Source of the DNA: Antedon bifida
Taxonomy: Eukaryota; Echinodermata; Crinoidea; Comatulida; Antedonidae
Direction: 5' to 3'
Length of the DNA stretch: 64,000 bases
NCBI GenBank assembly: GCA_963402885.1
Contig: OY727093.1
Span: 930,001-994,000, forward strand
A model generated the notes under the pieces. That model did no database searches. It was given only the letters and a program-made list of their open reading frames with translations, and was not told the DNA's origin. The position numbers were made by a program, and so were the translations under genes. Of the stretch, positions 23,045 through 38,300 are shown piece by piece. How positions within the stretch are numbered: the first letter of the stretch is position 1; each line of letters begins with the position of its first letter.

Positions 23045-23227
23045 AAGCTTGGTTCACACTAGAACGTAACGCAAGGACGTAAACGCAACGCAAGCGTTTT
23101 AACCAATGACAAGCGAAGTTATAGACAGTTAGCAATCACAAGCGAATAAGCCACCGCTTGTGATTGGTCAATTCACTTGCGTTGCGTTACGTCCTTGCGT
23201 TGCGTCGCTAGTGGGAACCACGCTTAA
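23043..23227. mobile_element. MITE family A, most complete copy
   Basis: It runs from TAAAGCTTGGTTCACACTAG to AGTGGGAACCACGCTTA. The long inverted repeats hold ACGTAACGCAAGGACGTAA on the left and GTTACGTCCTTGCGTTGCG on the right, plus inner CCAATGACAAGCG and CGCTTGTGATTGGTC. The whole could fold into one hairpin. It is the best template for a family consensus. Confidence 0.85.
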
Positions 23228-23229
23228 GG

Positions 23230-26200
23230 GATGATGTAGGCCTATATAGGCCAATACGTTATTCACCAAATCCGTATTCATTATTATGACAATATAGTTA
23301 TATTACAATTATACTAACTTCAGCTTCAAGTTACAATTAAATTTAAATATAAATAGCAGATTTACGATTATGAGACTCTATACTGTGAAAACATTGGAAA
23401 TGAAACTAAAATGTACAAAATGGATTGTGTTGTTCGTGGTTGTATATCCGTGTTCTCAATACACTTAGAGACAAGCAGACAATGGACAGACACGCAGACA
23501 GGTATAAATACAAACAAGTTTAATTTATTTTGTTCAAATACTCTTACAATGTTGTTATATTTCGTTAACGGTGGATGACTTTCATCGTGAATGAAAATCA
23601 TACTTGCTTATAATTATATTAATATGCAAAACGAAAGCGTAAATATTTTGAATTCTCCAGCTAAATTTCATAAAATATAGCATCTACAATTCAAGTTTTA
23701 AAAACAACACACGGATATATTCCTTTTACAAATCGTATTCATGTTTTCAAATTCAACTTGGCGTATAACACCATGATTCGCTTTATGATAATACAACATC
23801 CCTAGGGGTATATTTCATATAAATTACCTTTTAGCTCTCTAACCAATTTAACAAACATCAAACGCACAGAAAAACGTTATTTTGTGTAAAATATACATTA
23901 ACCGTTAGCGATGCATTGCGCGTACTCTATGGTTACGTAATGTTTAATGATTGGTCCAAATTGTATACGACATACTGTGAGAAGTATGTGAAATCACAAT
24001 AGCAATGAGGCAATTAAGTATTAAGTATGAACTTAAGGGGATAATGAGTAATAAGTAATCAACTAATGTTAGCATTTTATCGAATACCCAACTTACACAC
24101 GCACACACACATACTGTACGCTGATGATGCATTATGGCTTTTACATTGTTCGTTACGGTTAACATATTTGTACTTCTATATAAGCAAATAAATGCGAATA
24201 AATAGTAGTACTATATGTGCCAATATTATTGAACATACAGTTAACCAGGGAGATGTAAAATAGGGTTAACAAATCACGCTAGGTTGCGACAGGTTTAGTG
24301 TACTGTGCCATTTCCCCTGACAATTATAAGAATTTAAAAAATATGCGAAAATATATTAATTTTAATTTTTAAAATGGCATATTTCGTAGGCGAACGACGA
24401 CGTGCGTGTATTTTAAATATTTACATGTGTAACAATTCGCAGTTCAACAACGCAAGGGTGTATACGCGCGCAACTTGACCAATCGTAAGCTACGATCATC
24501 CGAACGATCGCTTGATTGGTCAAATTACGTAGATGCGTGCTTAGTTCGAACTACGTGTAGCACCGCCACCTGTTAGCACCGTCACATGATTAGTATAAAA
24601 CGTGAGTGGCCTAATTCTGAATAATTAACCATTTATTATACTAAAGTGCTGTCCACAGGCACGATGTACATATTGCTAAACAAAAAGCTCATGGGAAGAT
24701 TCAAAATTACATAAACTACTTTCCTACATACAAGGATATATCTCGGCTTGTTACTATTAAAATCATTGAATAAATTACACGCTTCGATGAGCATTACTTA
24801 TTTCATATTAATGAAACACTCCTGATGATGATGACCTAAGAGTGTCAACATATTGAGCAGCCTCGTTAAACCTAGTTTTCATTTCCAAGTAGTATATCAT
24901 ATTTGTGTATGTAATCACAATAAAATTAGGGATAATATTCTACTGCAGTTACTGCAGTAACTATAATTTGTACTTTTTAATCTGCTTTGCAATATTTAGC
25001 ATCCAATTTTTTGGTCCTATCTCATGAATTCTACTTTTCAACAATTGCAGTAAAACAATATAATTACTGCAGTAGAGTAATTTTGAAATGATCCCACAAT
25101 TTACTCCATCCAAATTTAAGAATTAAGCAGTGTTAAGTTTACAATCTTGATTTAAAAGGAAACATGTGCTAAAACTAGAAGAAAATTGCACAAATTGCAA
25201 ACAAATTGAAATATAAAAATATGTGAGATACAAAGATTGATTTTAATCTGGGTTTAAAAGTATTAAGGAAGATAGAAGATATTTACAAAATGCATCGAAA
25301 CATTTCACCAACAATAACAAAAACAACCAGAAAACACCCAAAATGAAACAGAAATACTAAACAAATACAGACAAACATTAAAGAAATTATTAATTAGCAA
25401 GTTAGACCTTGCAAAAAACAGATTCTACCTGATATAAAAAAATATACATTAAGAAAACCAAATCAATTATATTGAAAATCATGTACAATAACCTGCATTT
25501 GCTGACCTCAGCCTTTGGCAAGCACCGCTTTTCCACAGTTAAAAAAAAACAGAAAACAAACAAACAATGTTGATTATATCAGACTGTCAACAACTCATTA
25601 ACATACCACATTGCCCATGCTCACACCAGAATACACATTTAACTTAATATCAAGAAAGACTGAAAATAAAATCTAGATAAAATAAATAACTATAATTATT
25701 ATAAATTATGCTAAAATTTATATTGAAACGTAACATTGTAACCAGTTGTAACCAGTTGTTGGTTGTCAAAAATAAATAATACAATAATCTGTGATCCATT
25801 TTGACATAAGTTTTCTAATGGTTTATAATTTATGATTTACTTATTTAAGTACTACCAAGGCAATCTTACAACAGGACACTGAGCTTGCTTTGCAAAGATA
25901 GGAACAACAGTCCTTTGATCTTATGTCTGGCTGCAACAAGTACCAACAGTACTGTACTAATTCTCTGCGACGTGCAGTGTCTGTTAAGGAGTAAGGAACT
26001 GATGGTGTTGCAGCCACAGATAAACCCTTTGATCTCCGGAGTTCAGCATCCTGTTGTTAGATTTCCTTGTTTTTACATTGAAACCACATGAAATTGTTTT
26101 CACAATAATCGTTGAAAGGGTCTAATTCTATTCAGCAAGGAGATATTCTGTCTTTTGAATAATTTAATACTTTTATCTTGTATCTTTTGTAAACTAATAC

Positions 26201-26276
26201 CCACTTGAGGTGCAAAGCCGCATAAGTCCTGTTTCTACTGCTTTTGACTATTTTGACCGAAATACTGTATATAGAA
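23230..26276. other. Intergenic, mostly featureless
   Basis: No gene recognised. A degraded MITE family A copy lies at about 24444-24553 (TTGACCAATCGTA and GATTGGTCAAATTACG). An imperfect inverted repeat lies at about 25900-26060 (GGCTGCAACA and TGTTGCAGCC). Confidence 0.4.
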
Positions 26277-26282
26277 TTTAAT
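26277..26282 (-). terminator. Polyadenylation signal of aminopeptidase gene 1
   Basis: TTTAAT on the + strand reads ATTAAA on the gene strand, about 55 nt after the stop codon. Confidence 0.4.
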
Positions 26283-26336
26283 AATTTGAGTAAGACAACT
26301 CTAGCTGTATTTGGAATAATAATCTTTTACAATGGA

Positions 26337-29300
26337 TTAGTTAATTTGAGAAAAGAACCATTTTCGTATTGTTTTTTTATTCTTCGTCAACCATTTTACA
26401 TTTAATTCCATTTTTTCTAAAGCTTTACTGATCTCACGCGTTCCTGAACCAGCATCAGAATGATCGTCAAAGAATTGTTTTGCCTGTGAAATAAGAAAAA
26501 CAACTGAAATAACACCTGTTTTCGTATGCAAATCCGCCATGAATACCTGTACAGTACTTATATTTCAGTTTGTTCCAATAAAGCTTTTAAAACAAAACAG
26601 GCAAGCCCATTGAGGGCATCAATCACAATATGGAATGTTACATTAAAAAAATGTTGCCAACAATCGATAAACAACTCACAATATGGAATATTCAGTTTGA
26701 AAACGACTTAAAATATGTAATGTTCCATTGAAAGGGCGTGGGATAGCTCAGTAAAACACCACTAAAATATCTGTCACATGTGAATAGCAAACAAAGTAGG
26801 ATTCAACATTCTGCAGTGGGTCATTTAGATATTGAATTGGGAATAAAATGGTAAGAGATCTAGTATCTATAACTCTAAGATTTTGACATCATATGATATA
26901 TGTACATGAAACATCCTTCAAAAACATTAATGATACAAAAGCTAACTATGTAAAGCTCTGTCTACACTACCAAATTCTATGTAACAACATCAAATGTGAT
27001 TTGGACACAATGATGTCATATTACTACCATATTTGGGCATATTACACTTTCAAACTAGTTTGATAGTGCAGACAGACCTTAAGAGCAGTTTGTATGTGGA
27101 ACAAGTACCATAGGACAGAACTGAAGACTATCTGGAATAAGAACATGGTGATAAGTCACACTATGTTGCACTAGTGCTTCTATGTATACATTTACAGCCA
27201 GTTTTTTCTAGCTAAATTGTAAGGCACCAGTTCTAGATGTCTTGAATATCAGTTTACTGTTTATTTTCATTTATGCTACAATTTTTTATTTTCATTTTGT
27301 TAAAATGAACATAAACGGCACTCTATTAGCTTTTATTTAAACACAGAAGGCATGAAGGATTCAAGGACCATAAGCTCTTAATGTGCAACAACTTTAAGTG
27401 GCGCTAGTTATCATAATGGAGCGAAAGACAAAAGACAACAGGATACATATGTTGTCTCATTTTGTCAGTTAGTTTTAGTAACATAAAGGTCTTTAAGTAG
27501 AAACATGTGGAGTTAAACAACAAATTATAACATTTAAAATACAATCATTATCTTTTAAGTAAGTAAATCTTCTAATTGTAGTCCTAAATGTGTTTAAATG
27601 AGAACTCAAGGACCAACTAAATGTGGTGAAAATCATCATTTTCATTGGCTAAAATTAAGTTGCTATCGTGGTGGATTTACTCACAGAAGAATGAAGCCTG
27701 AACTCGCTCATTCCCTCCCTCACTCACTCCCTCACTTCATTCCCTCCCTCATTCCCTCCCTCACTTCATTCCCTCCCTCACTTCATTCCCTCCCTCACTT
27801 CATTCCCTCCCTCACTCACTCCTCACTTCATTCCCTCCCTCATTCCCTCCCTCACTTCATTCCCTCCCTCATTCCCTCCCTCACTTCATTCCCTCACTCA
27901 CTCACTCACTCACTTCATTCCCTCCCTCACTTCATTCCCTCCCTCACTTCATTCCCTCCCTCATTCCCTCCCTCACTTCATTCCCTCCCTCACTTCATTC
28001 CCTCCCTCACTCACTCACTCACTCACTCATTCCCTCCCTCACTTCATTCCCTCACTCACTCACTCACTCACTCCCTCATTCCCTCCCTCACTTCATTCCC
28101 TCCCTCACTCACTCACTCACTCACTTCATTCCCTCCCTCACTCATTTCATTCCCTCCCTCACTCCCTCATTCCCTCACCATTCCTTATCTCTTATCCTAT
28201 CTTGCTACTAGGATTTAGTGTCCTGTGCTGTTTGTTTTATTGTAATTTCTACAACTTTTAAAATTTAGGTGTACAGGATTTTGGAAAAAAATATTAGGTT
28301 TACCTCTTTATATTCAATGTTACTTGCTATGCTGGATGTACAGCTGCTAATGATATTACCAAAACTGAATGATGTAGAACCAAGCCTATAGAAAAAAAAA
28401 TACAGAAACATAATAATCTGCTCAATTAAAAATCACAGTTATCATATGGTCTTTAATTATAGTATAATTCTTACTTTTGTAAGAATGTGTCCCAATTTTT
28501 CATAAGGAATAGCCAAGCCGGTCGTGCTCCAATTGGATTAGCGGCGACAGATCCAATAACTTGTCCTATGTCTTGCAAACGTACAGAATCATCAAACACA
28601 CTGTCCAAGTACCTGAAAAACACACAACGTGTTCACAATATTAAGTACATCTGGTCTTAACAGAATAACAACTTTGGTATCTTTGTATGCATATTGTTAC
28701 CAGGCCATGCTATAAGTAATCATAGGCAAGGTTTAGGCAAGGTTCAGTTCCAACCTACAGTACCAGTAAGAACTATTTGTATGCTATAATAATAATAATA
28801 GTTCAGTGTTGAAGAAGTGTTGTAGAATATCATAATTATTTAATTGGGGAATATTACTGCAAAATGAAAGCTGAGCGGCGAGTATCATAGAGTCAGAAGA
28901 AGGGAAAGTGGATAGAAATGGATGGTGTATAGAAGGTTGTTGTACATGTACACCATAGAGTGTATAGAAGGTTATTGTACATGTACACCATAGAGTGTAT
29001 AGAAGGTTATTGTACATGTACACCATAGAGTGTATAGAAGGTTATTGTACATGTACACCATAGAGTGTATAGAAGGTTATTGTACATGTACACCATAGAG
29101 TGTATAGAAGGTTATTGTACATGTACACCATAGAGTAGTGCCAAAGTTTCTATTTCAGGTAAAGGAGAGCCTCTCGACGGTTATTTTTATTTATAACTTT
29201 TAGGTGATCCTGCCTCATTGATATACTTTTGTAATGTTTTTATGTCTTTCTTTGTACTTTGTTTGGCGAAATAAATGATATGATAAAGTTTGAGTTTGGT

Positions 29301-32300
29301 GGTAAAGATGTTTCTCTATCAATTTTAAAATTGTTGGAAAACGTCTGTTTTATGCAAATCAAACAAATTGTCAACTTCATTGGTTGACAATCCTTGGCAA
29401 TATGTTGACAATAATAATAATAATCTACCTGTATAAAATTGATATATCTGTGGTACATCCCAATGCTGACATGATAACTGTTTTTTCAGAGACTACTTTC
29501 GTTGTCTGATATCTATCCCAGAGAAATTCCCAGTCAGACTCAAAACCGTTCCGGGCCGCTGCACAATACACTGGGTATTTCAGATTCACATCAAACCTGC
29601 CAGAAGAGACATTCAATAGTTTCGACATCAAAATATTGTTTAAAATTATACAAAAAAAATTATGATTATTAACATCAGGTAAAACTCACATGCATTAAAT
29701 TTGGTTTAAAAGCTAAAATGCAGATAAAAAGATATAATTAATCCTTAATCTGTGTAGCATAATATTTGTTTTGCATGAAAACATTTTTAAGATAGAGCTG
29801 TAAAATGCAAATAAAATCACATTTTGAGAACAACAAAAGCCAAAACAATTCACTTGAGAATTTTCTAGGCATGGTAACAAATTTCATGGATAACTTATTT
29901 CTCCATGAAACGGGAACCTACAGCAGAACTGTGACATCATGCTCCTGTGACCATTTCATTGGAATATATTTGAGACTTTGTTGACGGAACATTCAGTTAT
30001 ACTTACGATACATTATTATTTTTCCAGTCATTGAATATAACAATGGCTTCAGCAATAGCGGATTCATGGCCTAGTTCAACAGCTAAAGAGAGGACACTCA
30101 CTCGTAGGAACCTGTGAAAAATATAGACAATAAAAAAGGCATTTATAACAATAAGCACTACAAATGAATTGTATCAGGTTCTTTACAGTCTCCTTTTTTG
30201 GAGACAGATTACAATCATTCATGACAATGGAGTTTTGTAGTTGTTCTTGTTACCTCCAACTAGGTGGTTTGGTTTAACCCATGTATGTATGTTGGATAAA
30301 TAAAAAACAAACACAGTTTGAATTTTGACGTTGAAGAAATAAACTGGAGTGTACTTTTTCATAGCAAATATTTATCATTACTAATCTAAGAGATTTAAGA
30401 GATGTATATGAAATTGATCAACTACTTTGGTTACATATCAATTTTTTTCTCATCACCAATATTACATTATACTGTATACTATACTGTACATTTTGTCATT
30501 TTGTTCAAATGTAAAAAGTTGAATTAAAGTTTAGTATGGCCAAGGAGTAAAAGTATTCTAGTTTACTAAGATGTGAGTCTATATATACTATTTCAGACTG
30601 TACATTTTGTAATTGTTATTACAGATGTAACAAGCTGAATTAAAGTTTAATGTGGCCATGGAGTAAATGTATCTTACTTAGTAAGATGTGAGTCTACAAA
30701 TACTATCTCAGATGTAACAAGTTGAATTAAAGTTTAATGTGGCCATGGAGTAAATGTATGTTACTTAGTAAGATATGAGTCTACAAATACTATCTCAGAT
30801 GGAAAAAGCTGAATTAAAGTTTAATGTGGCCAAGGAGTAAATGTATGTTACTTAGTAAGATATGAGTCTACAAATACTATCTCAGATGGAAAAAGCTGAA
30901 TTAAAGTTTAGTGTGGCCATGGAGTAAATGTATGTTACTTAGTAAGATGTGAGTCTACAAATACTATCTCAGATGGAAAAAGCTGAATTAAAGTTTAGTG
31001 TGGCCAAGGAGTAAATGTATCTTACTTAGTAAGATGTGAGTCTACAAATACTATCTCAGATGTAACAAGTTGAATTAAAGTTTAGTGTGGCCAAGGAGTA
31101 AATGTATCTTACTTAGTAAGATGTGAGTCTTCTTTTTTTTCATTCCAGTTTAATTTATTTTTCCATGTTGTAAGTATCTTCCACATATATTTCTGAAAAA
31201 CATAATAAATTGATTTTGCATCAGCGGCACTAACACTTCAAAATGTCCTGAATTAAATAAAACATCATAAACAAAGTATCAACAATAACTATTAGACCAA
31301 CTTTTATCAATTCTTGAAAGCCTAGATAAATTATTTTTTTTTACAGTTTTTCCCATAGGGTCCAAACATCACATTATATTGTTAAAGATTTCTACTTAAA
31401 TAAAAAATATCTAAAGGACCGTTAAAATACATACATTTACAGGCATAGAGAAACCCTAAACCTGATGATAATGGAAATAATAAGAAATTGTTAGTTTAGG
31501 AAATCTGTGAGTGAGAACTTTCAATAAATCCCTTCTCATAACTATTCATACAAAACCAAAGATAAATACATGTAAAGCTCTGTCTACACTATCAAACTAA
31601 TTTGACAAAAAAAGTGTAATGTGCCCAAATATGGCAGGGATATGGCCAAATATGGTAGTGATATGATCAAATATGGTAGTGATATGATGTCATCATGTCC
31701 ATATATGGACACATCACATTTTGTTTGGTAGTGTGGACAGAGCTTTATGTAAATATTTGGCTTGTGTATCATTCATGTTTTGAGGATATTTCATGTACAG
31801 ATATCTCAAATAATGTCAAAATCTTAAGTTATAGAGGAATTAGATCTCTATCTTTATACACATAGAATACATAAACAACACACAATCTGAACACACATAC
31901 CTTGTATAGTAGATAGTCTCCAGTTTTCTGCAACATCACACCAATGTATCGGAATCTAGCAAGAAGTGTGCTTATAGGAACGTAATCGTCATCATTGGCA
32001 ATGTAACTACCAAGGTTTAGTGTAATATTGTAGTCTAACATACCAGCTCTATATGTAAAATGATAAATAAACAAGTCACTATTTAGTAATGAGGTATGGT
32101 AATTTATACATTTTGCTAAATATTTTTTATATATATCTATATTTTTCATTATTATAAAATTTCCAAAGTGCATAAAACTTGTTTATAATAGTTAATATGA
32201 GAAATCTACTAAAATGGTGGTATTTATACTCCTTGTTCAATAAATATTGTCTAAAAAGAAAAAAAAAGAAAAAAATATGAAACAAATTTAAAAACATTTG

Positions 32301-35300
32301 GATAATCAGCCACCTTCAAATTTGTTATGATATACGAGAGTGCGAAACCTCCCTAAAGAGAAAGCATTTACCTAGCCAAGTAATGGGCATCATCTATAAG
32401 ACTTGCTCTATCAGCTGGTGTAAACACTGTATGATCAGTCGACAACTGATCACTCAAACTGTTCCAGTTGTTTTCAGTGTAATTGACACGATAGAATCCA
32501 GCTTGCTCCAAATTTCCTTTAAACCATTTTACAGAGCTTGCGATTTCTATAGTAGAGCCTGAAAATGTCAAGTAAATTCTTTGAAGAGACTTTATACTTT
32601 GCCGTTATTCATCCACAATTACAATGTTCAATAGCACAAAAAGAAGCGGGTGCCATTTACATCTACAGTACACACATCCCAGACAACATTCATGAAACAA
32701 AAATATAAGAAATAATATTCATTCATATTCAAGAGGGGCTTGTAAGCATATAATGTGTTGCCTCAATTACTGCACTTTGCAGGAATAAGTACACAAGCAG
32801 ACTGATATAGATTTTAAGTGGCATTAAAAACAGAATTTATCTAACAGTTTTCGACATTACCTTGATCATCATTTTGTATGACAGTGGAATTCTTCTTCCC
32901 ACTATCATCAATGTATGTTAGAGGAATTACCCATAAGCTCCTGAAATTAAACATTGTATTTTTTTTAATATCATTATTATGAGATGTAGCTCTACATACA
33001 AAGTATACATAAATAAAATAAAATGCATTAATATTGCTTAATAATTATTGAAGTACAATTTAAATTTTAAAAAGAAAATATTTAATGTAATGTTAATGTA
33101 TGTATTGATGTTATAAATGAAAGTTCATACATGCTGGTAAAAATATAAAATGTTTTTTAAACAAAATTACAGTACACACTTCAACATGTAACATGTCGAA
33201 AATTCAAGGAATGTTGAATTTTGTGCTGTAAGTTCATTTAAAAAACATTTTATATTAATGATAATGTAAAAGGAGTCTTTTTTTGAAAGGGGGTGGGGGG
33301 TCAGTTTTAAATTTTGGGGTGTTATAGGGAGGGGGTGAGAGGGAGAGGGACCTACTTTTTCTCAGGTGTATAGCCATCTTTTAATAAAAATTGTTTTTGT
33401 GAAATAGTTATTTTCTCGTTGTCTCGTGACATTGTAACCACTGGGTAACCTTGTTGTATCGTCCACGTATCCATCATTTTTTTCACTTCACCTCCATCAT
33501 CCTGCAAGACAGAAATTTACTACAAAATTAAGACAAAATCCAAAGTCAAATTACTAAATATTAGTCACGAATAAAAGAACGTAGTTACGCCATTGGATAG
33601 CAAATATTTTTACTCTGAAGACAGCATGCACAGCAGAACAGCATTAGTTTTCACCTTTGACCTTTCAAAAATAAAAATGTCAACCTTTTTAAATAAAAAT
33701 ATCTCACTTGTGACACACTGACATTTAAAAAGATAATAATACTTTAAATTTAAATTATTGTGAACTTTCAAATTTTGAAAAACACAAACATTCTGTATTC
33801 ACCTCATTAAAAAACCCACACAATAATATTCCATCATCACAATAGTTTATGAATAATGTAACAGTATGGATAATAATATAATCAATAAATATATAAAATA
33901 AAAGAATTGGTTAAAACTGTCTCTGAATTATTTTTTGCGCAAAATTATAACGAATACAATAACGATAATATAATAAATTATGATCAGAATATCATGCTTG
34001 AGAATAATCCTGCCCACTAATTTAGGATAAAAACAGACCAAACACTTTGGTAAATTCATCCAATTCCAGTATTATTCCACCCCCTAATTGTTTGCCAAGT
34101 TGAAACACTGGTACTATATTAGGTAATATACAGTATATAACAAATACGCCAATCAAATATTAACACAAAAATACATTTTAAAATATAATTTAACAGAAGA
34201 TAAAAAGCAAAACCACAGTTCTTTTATTTATAAAATATACATCAAAATAAATAAAAATAAAGAGAAATTCTATAAAAAGAAATTTCATTACCTATATTTA
34301 AATATGTATTTTCAATATTTAACTGATCATATTGTTTGTAAACCATATAATATCAAGCTAGTAACAATCAAAATGATGAATGACCTTTAATTTTTAATAA
34401 TTTAGTGAATCTCATAGGAATTGGCGTGAGTATCAACAGCTGTTAGGCAAACTAATTAAAACAAGTCTGTTGCTTTTATACCATAAATACTTTAATCCAA
34501 ACAAGTACAACAACAATATATACTCCTATTTTAATTCCAGTTTGTTTGTGTATTACCCAAAACAAAAATGTAATTAAACCTACGCTATACCATCATATGG
34601 GTGTGTGTATAATCAGGGGAAAGTGTAATTTTATAATATTATTAATTTTTGTTTAATTTATGTGAATTTTACATATCCTGCTCTAAAGCCAATAATAAGT
34701 TTGTGGTAACAAATATTATTTATAGTCTCAAATTATTAATATAGCGGGATGGGGGCGGGGGTGGTATGGGGAGGAGGTGGTGTTGGGGGTGGGGGAGCAT
34801 GCCACTCTTTACACACCAATGATGAATTATAGAGACAACTTACTTCTTATCAATATTTAGTACTGTACCTGGTTTGATAATGCTTTCCATAAATCATCAC
34901 TATCAGCATTGCCATACTCATGCTTATTTAGATATCGTTTAAGTCCGCTTAGAAATTTCTCTTTGCCCAGGTATGCCTCTAACATTCTAATTATAGAAGC
35001 ACCCTAAATAAAAAACAAAGAAACAATTATGAATTAAAGTACACTTGTCTATAAATAATTAAAAGAAAAATAAAAAAGGAGCACTGAGGTTTCAACTTCA
35101 TCATGGTGTCATTCTTAGGTTCAATTGAGGAGAAGAAGAAACATTTTATACAGAAAATATCCAAATATACAATAGTATACAGCAGCAAATGTACCATATT
35201 TAATTTTTATCCAGATGTTCAATAATTGGACTTTTCAATCTTAATATTATAGTTTACAAGGTAGTTTTACAACACAAACAAATATGCTTTTAAAATAGAC

Positions 35301-38300
35301 AGAAATCACTTTCTTTGTAAAATAAAAGTACATAAACACTTTAAAATCACAGTATATTGACTTAATTTTAGGGAGTAAAAGTATAAAGCTCTGTCTACAC
35401 TATCAAATTAGTTTGACAAAAAAGTGTGATGTGCCCAAACATGGTAGTGATATCGCCAAATATGGTAGTGATATGACATCATCATGTCCATATATGGGCA
35501 CATCACATTTGTTATCACATAAGTTTGATAAGTGTAAGTGTAGATAAGGCTTTATTCAAAACAATATAAAATTAATATGGCATTTAACATACTATTGGTT
35601 AAAAAACAAACAAAGCAATGTAAATATTATGGTTTAATATAACATTTGTGCTTAAATTATGTTTATTGTATTTATATCTTTCTAAAAGAAACTGTGTGTC
35701 TTATTCATGGTACTTTATTTTCTTTCTAAATACATTTCAGTAATAATTCTGTGAATCAATTAACATTAATTATTTAGTCATCTATTAAACATCAAATGTT
35801 GTTGTCAGGTCACATGACAAAAATATAATACATTAATAATTGACTCAAATCAGTTATTAATTGAGTTAAAAGCAGGTACACAAACCAAAATACTTGTAGT
35901 AGATGATTGTCCTATCAAGGCTATTATCGTTCACTCTACTTATTATTATCATAAATAGCAATAAAGCCATATGGCAGCCTAGGCTTTGATGCTGTCATCA
36001 GCAATATTTTATATTGCAACCTCAAAAAATAATAAGCAATTATTACTTTTTGATACTGTATCTAAGATGTAATATGTTGTAGTGTATTATTTTCAGTATC
36101 TACTTCACCATTGATTTATACATTACTTGAAAAAAATTGATGAATCTATCTAGCAAATGTTCACTATATGTTGCAAATACAGCAATGCACACAAGACTTA
36201 ATTTAAGTACTTCATGTTAGTACTGACTCATACAGGATTTGGACCCTAGACTGCGGGATTGAATGTTTGTTGTCACACTATTCATCTTTACTTTAATATA
36301 CAACATTTCTTTCTTCACTCATACTGAGCCTCATGACTTGGAAGTTTAAGTAAGCACTCACACTAAGCCTCATTACTTTGAAGTTTAAGTAAGCACTCAC
36401 ACTAAGCCTCATTACTTTGAAGTTTAAGTAAGCACTCACACTAAGCCTCATTACTTATAAGTTTAAGTAAACACTCACACTAAGCCTCATTACTTTGAAG
36501 TTTAAGCAAGCACTCGCAATGCCTCATTACTTTGAAGTTTAAGTAAGCACTCGCAATAAGCCTCATTACTTTGAAGTTTAAGTAAGCACTCGCAATAAGC
36601 CTCATGACTTGGAAGTTTAAGTAAGCACTCACACTAAGCCTCTTTTTAAGTAGTAACACTAATTACCTTATCATATGAAATAGCATCAAAGACAGCAGCA
36701 ATTTGACTGGGTTCCTGTACATTCACTGATATTGGATGAGAACTCTCTAAACAGTCCATTGCCATCGCTGTATGAGTCGCATACAAAATAAACTGGTCCA
36801 TCTGCAATTATAAAGAAAGAAAATGCTCAGAATAAACACATCACTTATCATGATATAATGTATATAAAGGCAGATAGCTAAAACCTTCTTTCACAATTAA
36901 AACTTATCTAAATTCTATAAAATTAATTGAACAAAAGTTCAATATCCAAGTAACTAATGAAATTCTAACATTTGAGGGATATCCGTTTATGATAAATGAC
37001 AAAACTGCCAGATTCATATTCATGTTAGTAAATTGCAATTTCATATCAAAGTCATAGCAAGTGGTTTACACTACAGGATTGCCACCAGGACAATGAATGA
37101 ATTCGCCTATGGTTAGCCTTGGCAATTTTATAAACAAAACAAATATTTCCTAGTTTCGTAGTCTGAACAGGTCCTTAGTGTTTTCCCAAAACATTGTCTA
37201 GTCAGGTCTATTTCAGTATGATTGAACCTAGAATCATGACTTTACAAACCATGTGCCAGTCTTTGTTCCAATTGTCAGTTCCAACATACTCAACATAGCT
37301 GGCAAATCCTTCATTTAACCAGAGATCATTCCACCATTTCATCGTTACCAAATTTCCAAACCACTGAAAGAGAAAAATAAATGTTAAAGAAAAATTAACA
37401 GAATTGAGTGGGCACCATGTGACATTTTAAAGTTGTTTGGTGTCTGAATGTGTAAAAGTGATACTAATATCAAGGTGGTTAACAAGTTTGATTACCAATC
37501 CCAGGGTCTTGGGTTCAAGTCTTGACTCTGTCACTTTATAGCACCAGTCTCATGTGAAACTAATTACTTTGCCAATAACCAAAAATCTAATCATTTTTGC
37601 TTTACTTTACCCCAGTGTACAGGCCAACTCAGCACATGTCAAGGATCAAACATAACAACACAGTACATCTATACATACAGTACAATACATCTTTGGGTAC
37701 AATACATCTCAATCTATACACAAGCATAATTCTGATGTGAACCAACCTGATGAGCTAACTCATGTGTGACGACGATTGAGATCCTTTGCTGCTGCTGAAG
37801 TGTAGTCACATGTTCTTTATACAACACATCAACTTGTCTGTATGTTATCAGTCCCCAGTTTTCCATTGCCCCAGCCGAAAAATCAGGAATAGCTACCATA
37901 TCTTGAAAGAATTAAACAGTAATGTTGTTTATGTGTGTTTATGGATCATTGGGAGCATTATCCATGATTGCCGTGGATGAGCTGCAGTACATTAGTAAGA
38001 GGAAAGGGGGAGGGGAAAAACGGAGAAATGGAGAGGAATGGGAAACGGGTCATGGCATATTTTACCCCTCCCTTTGAAATAACATTCATTTCATTAAAAG
38101 ATTATGTTATGTAATTTTATGTTTTTGTTTGTTCTTGTAGTTTTATTAAGAACATTTTTTATGCACTTTGTTGTGACAATATAAACACAGAAATGTTCTG
38201 AGGGCAAACACTGTAACTATTAACCTTCATAAAAAGACTTATTTTATAGGAAAACATAACGAGGCACCTCCATGGCATAGTTCTCACGTAATGTGATTTA

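Noticed and set aside
27598..28218. 206-codon + strand open frame rich in SLPHFIPS repeats
   Set aside because: The frame exists only because the pyrimidine-rich minisatellite lacks stop codons. It lies antisense in an intron of aminopeptidase gene 1 and has no independent coding signal.
37440..37560. Possible tRNA gene (A- and B-box-like sequences)
   Set aside because: No cloverleaf can be drawn and the boxes are mutated; a SINE remnant fits better.
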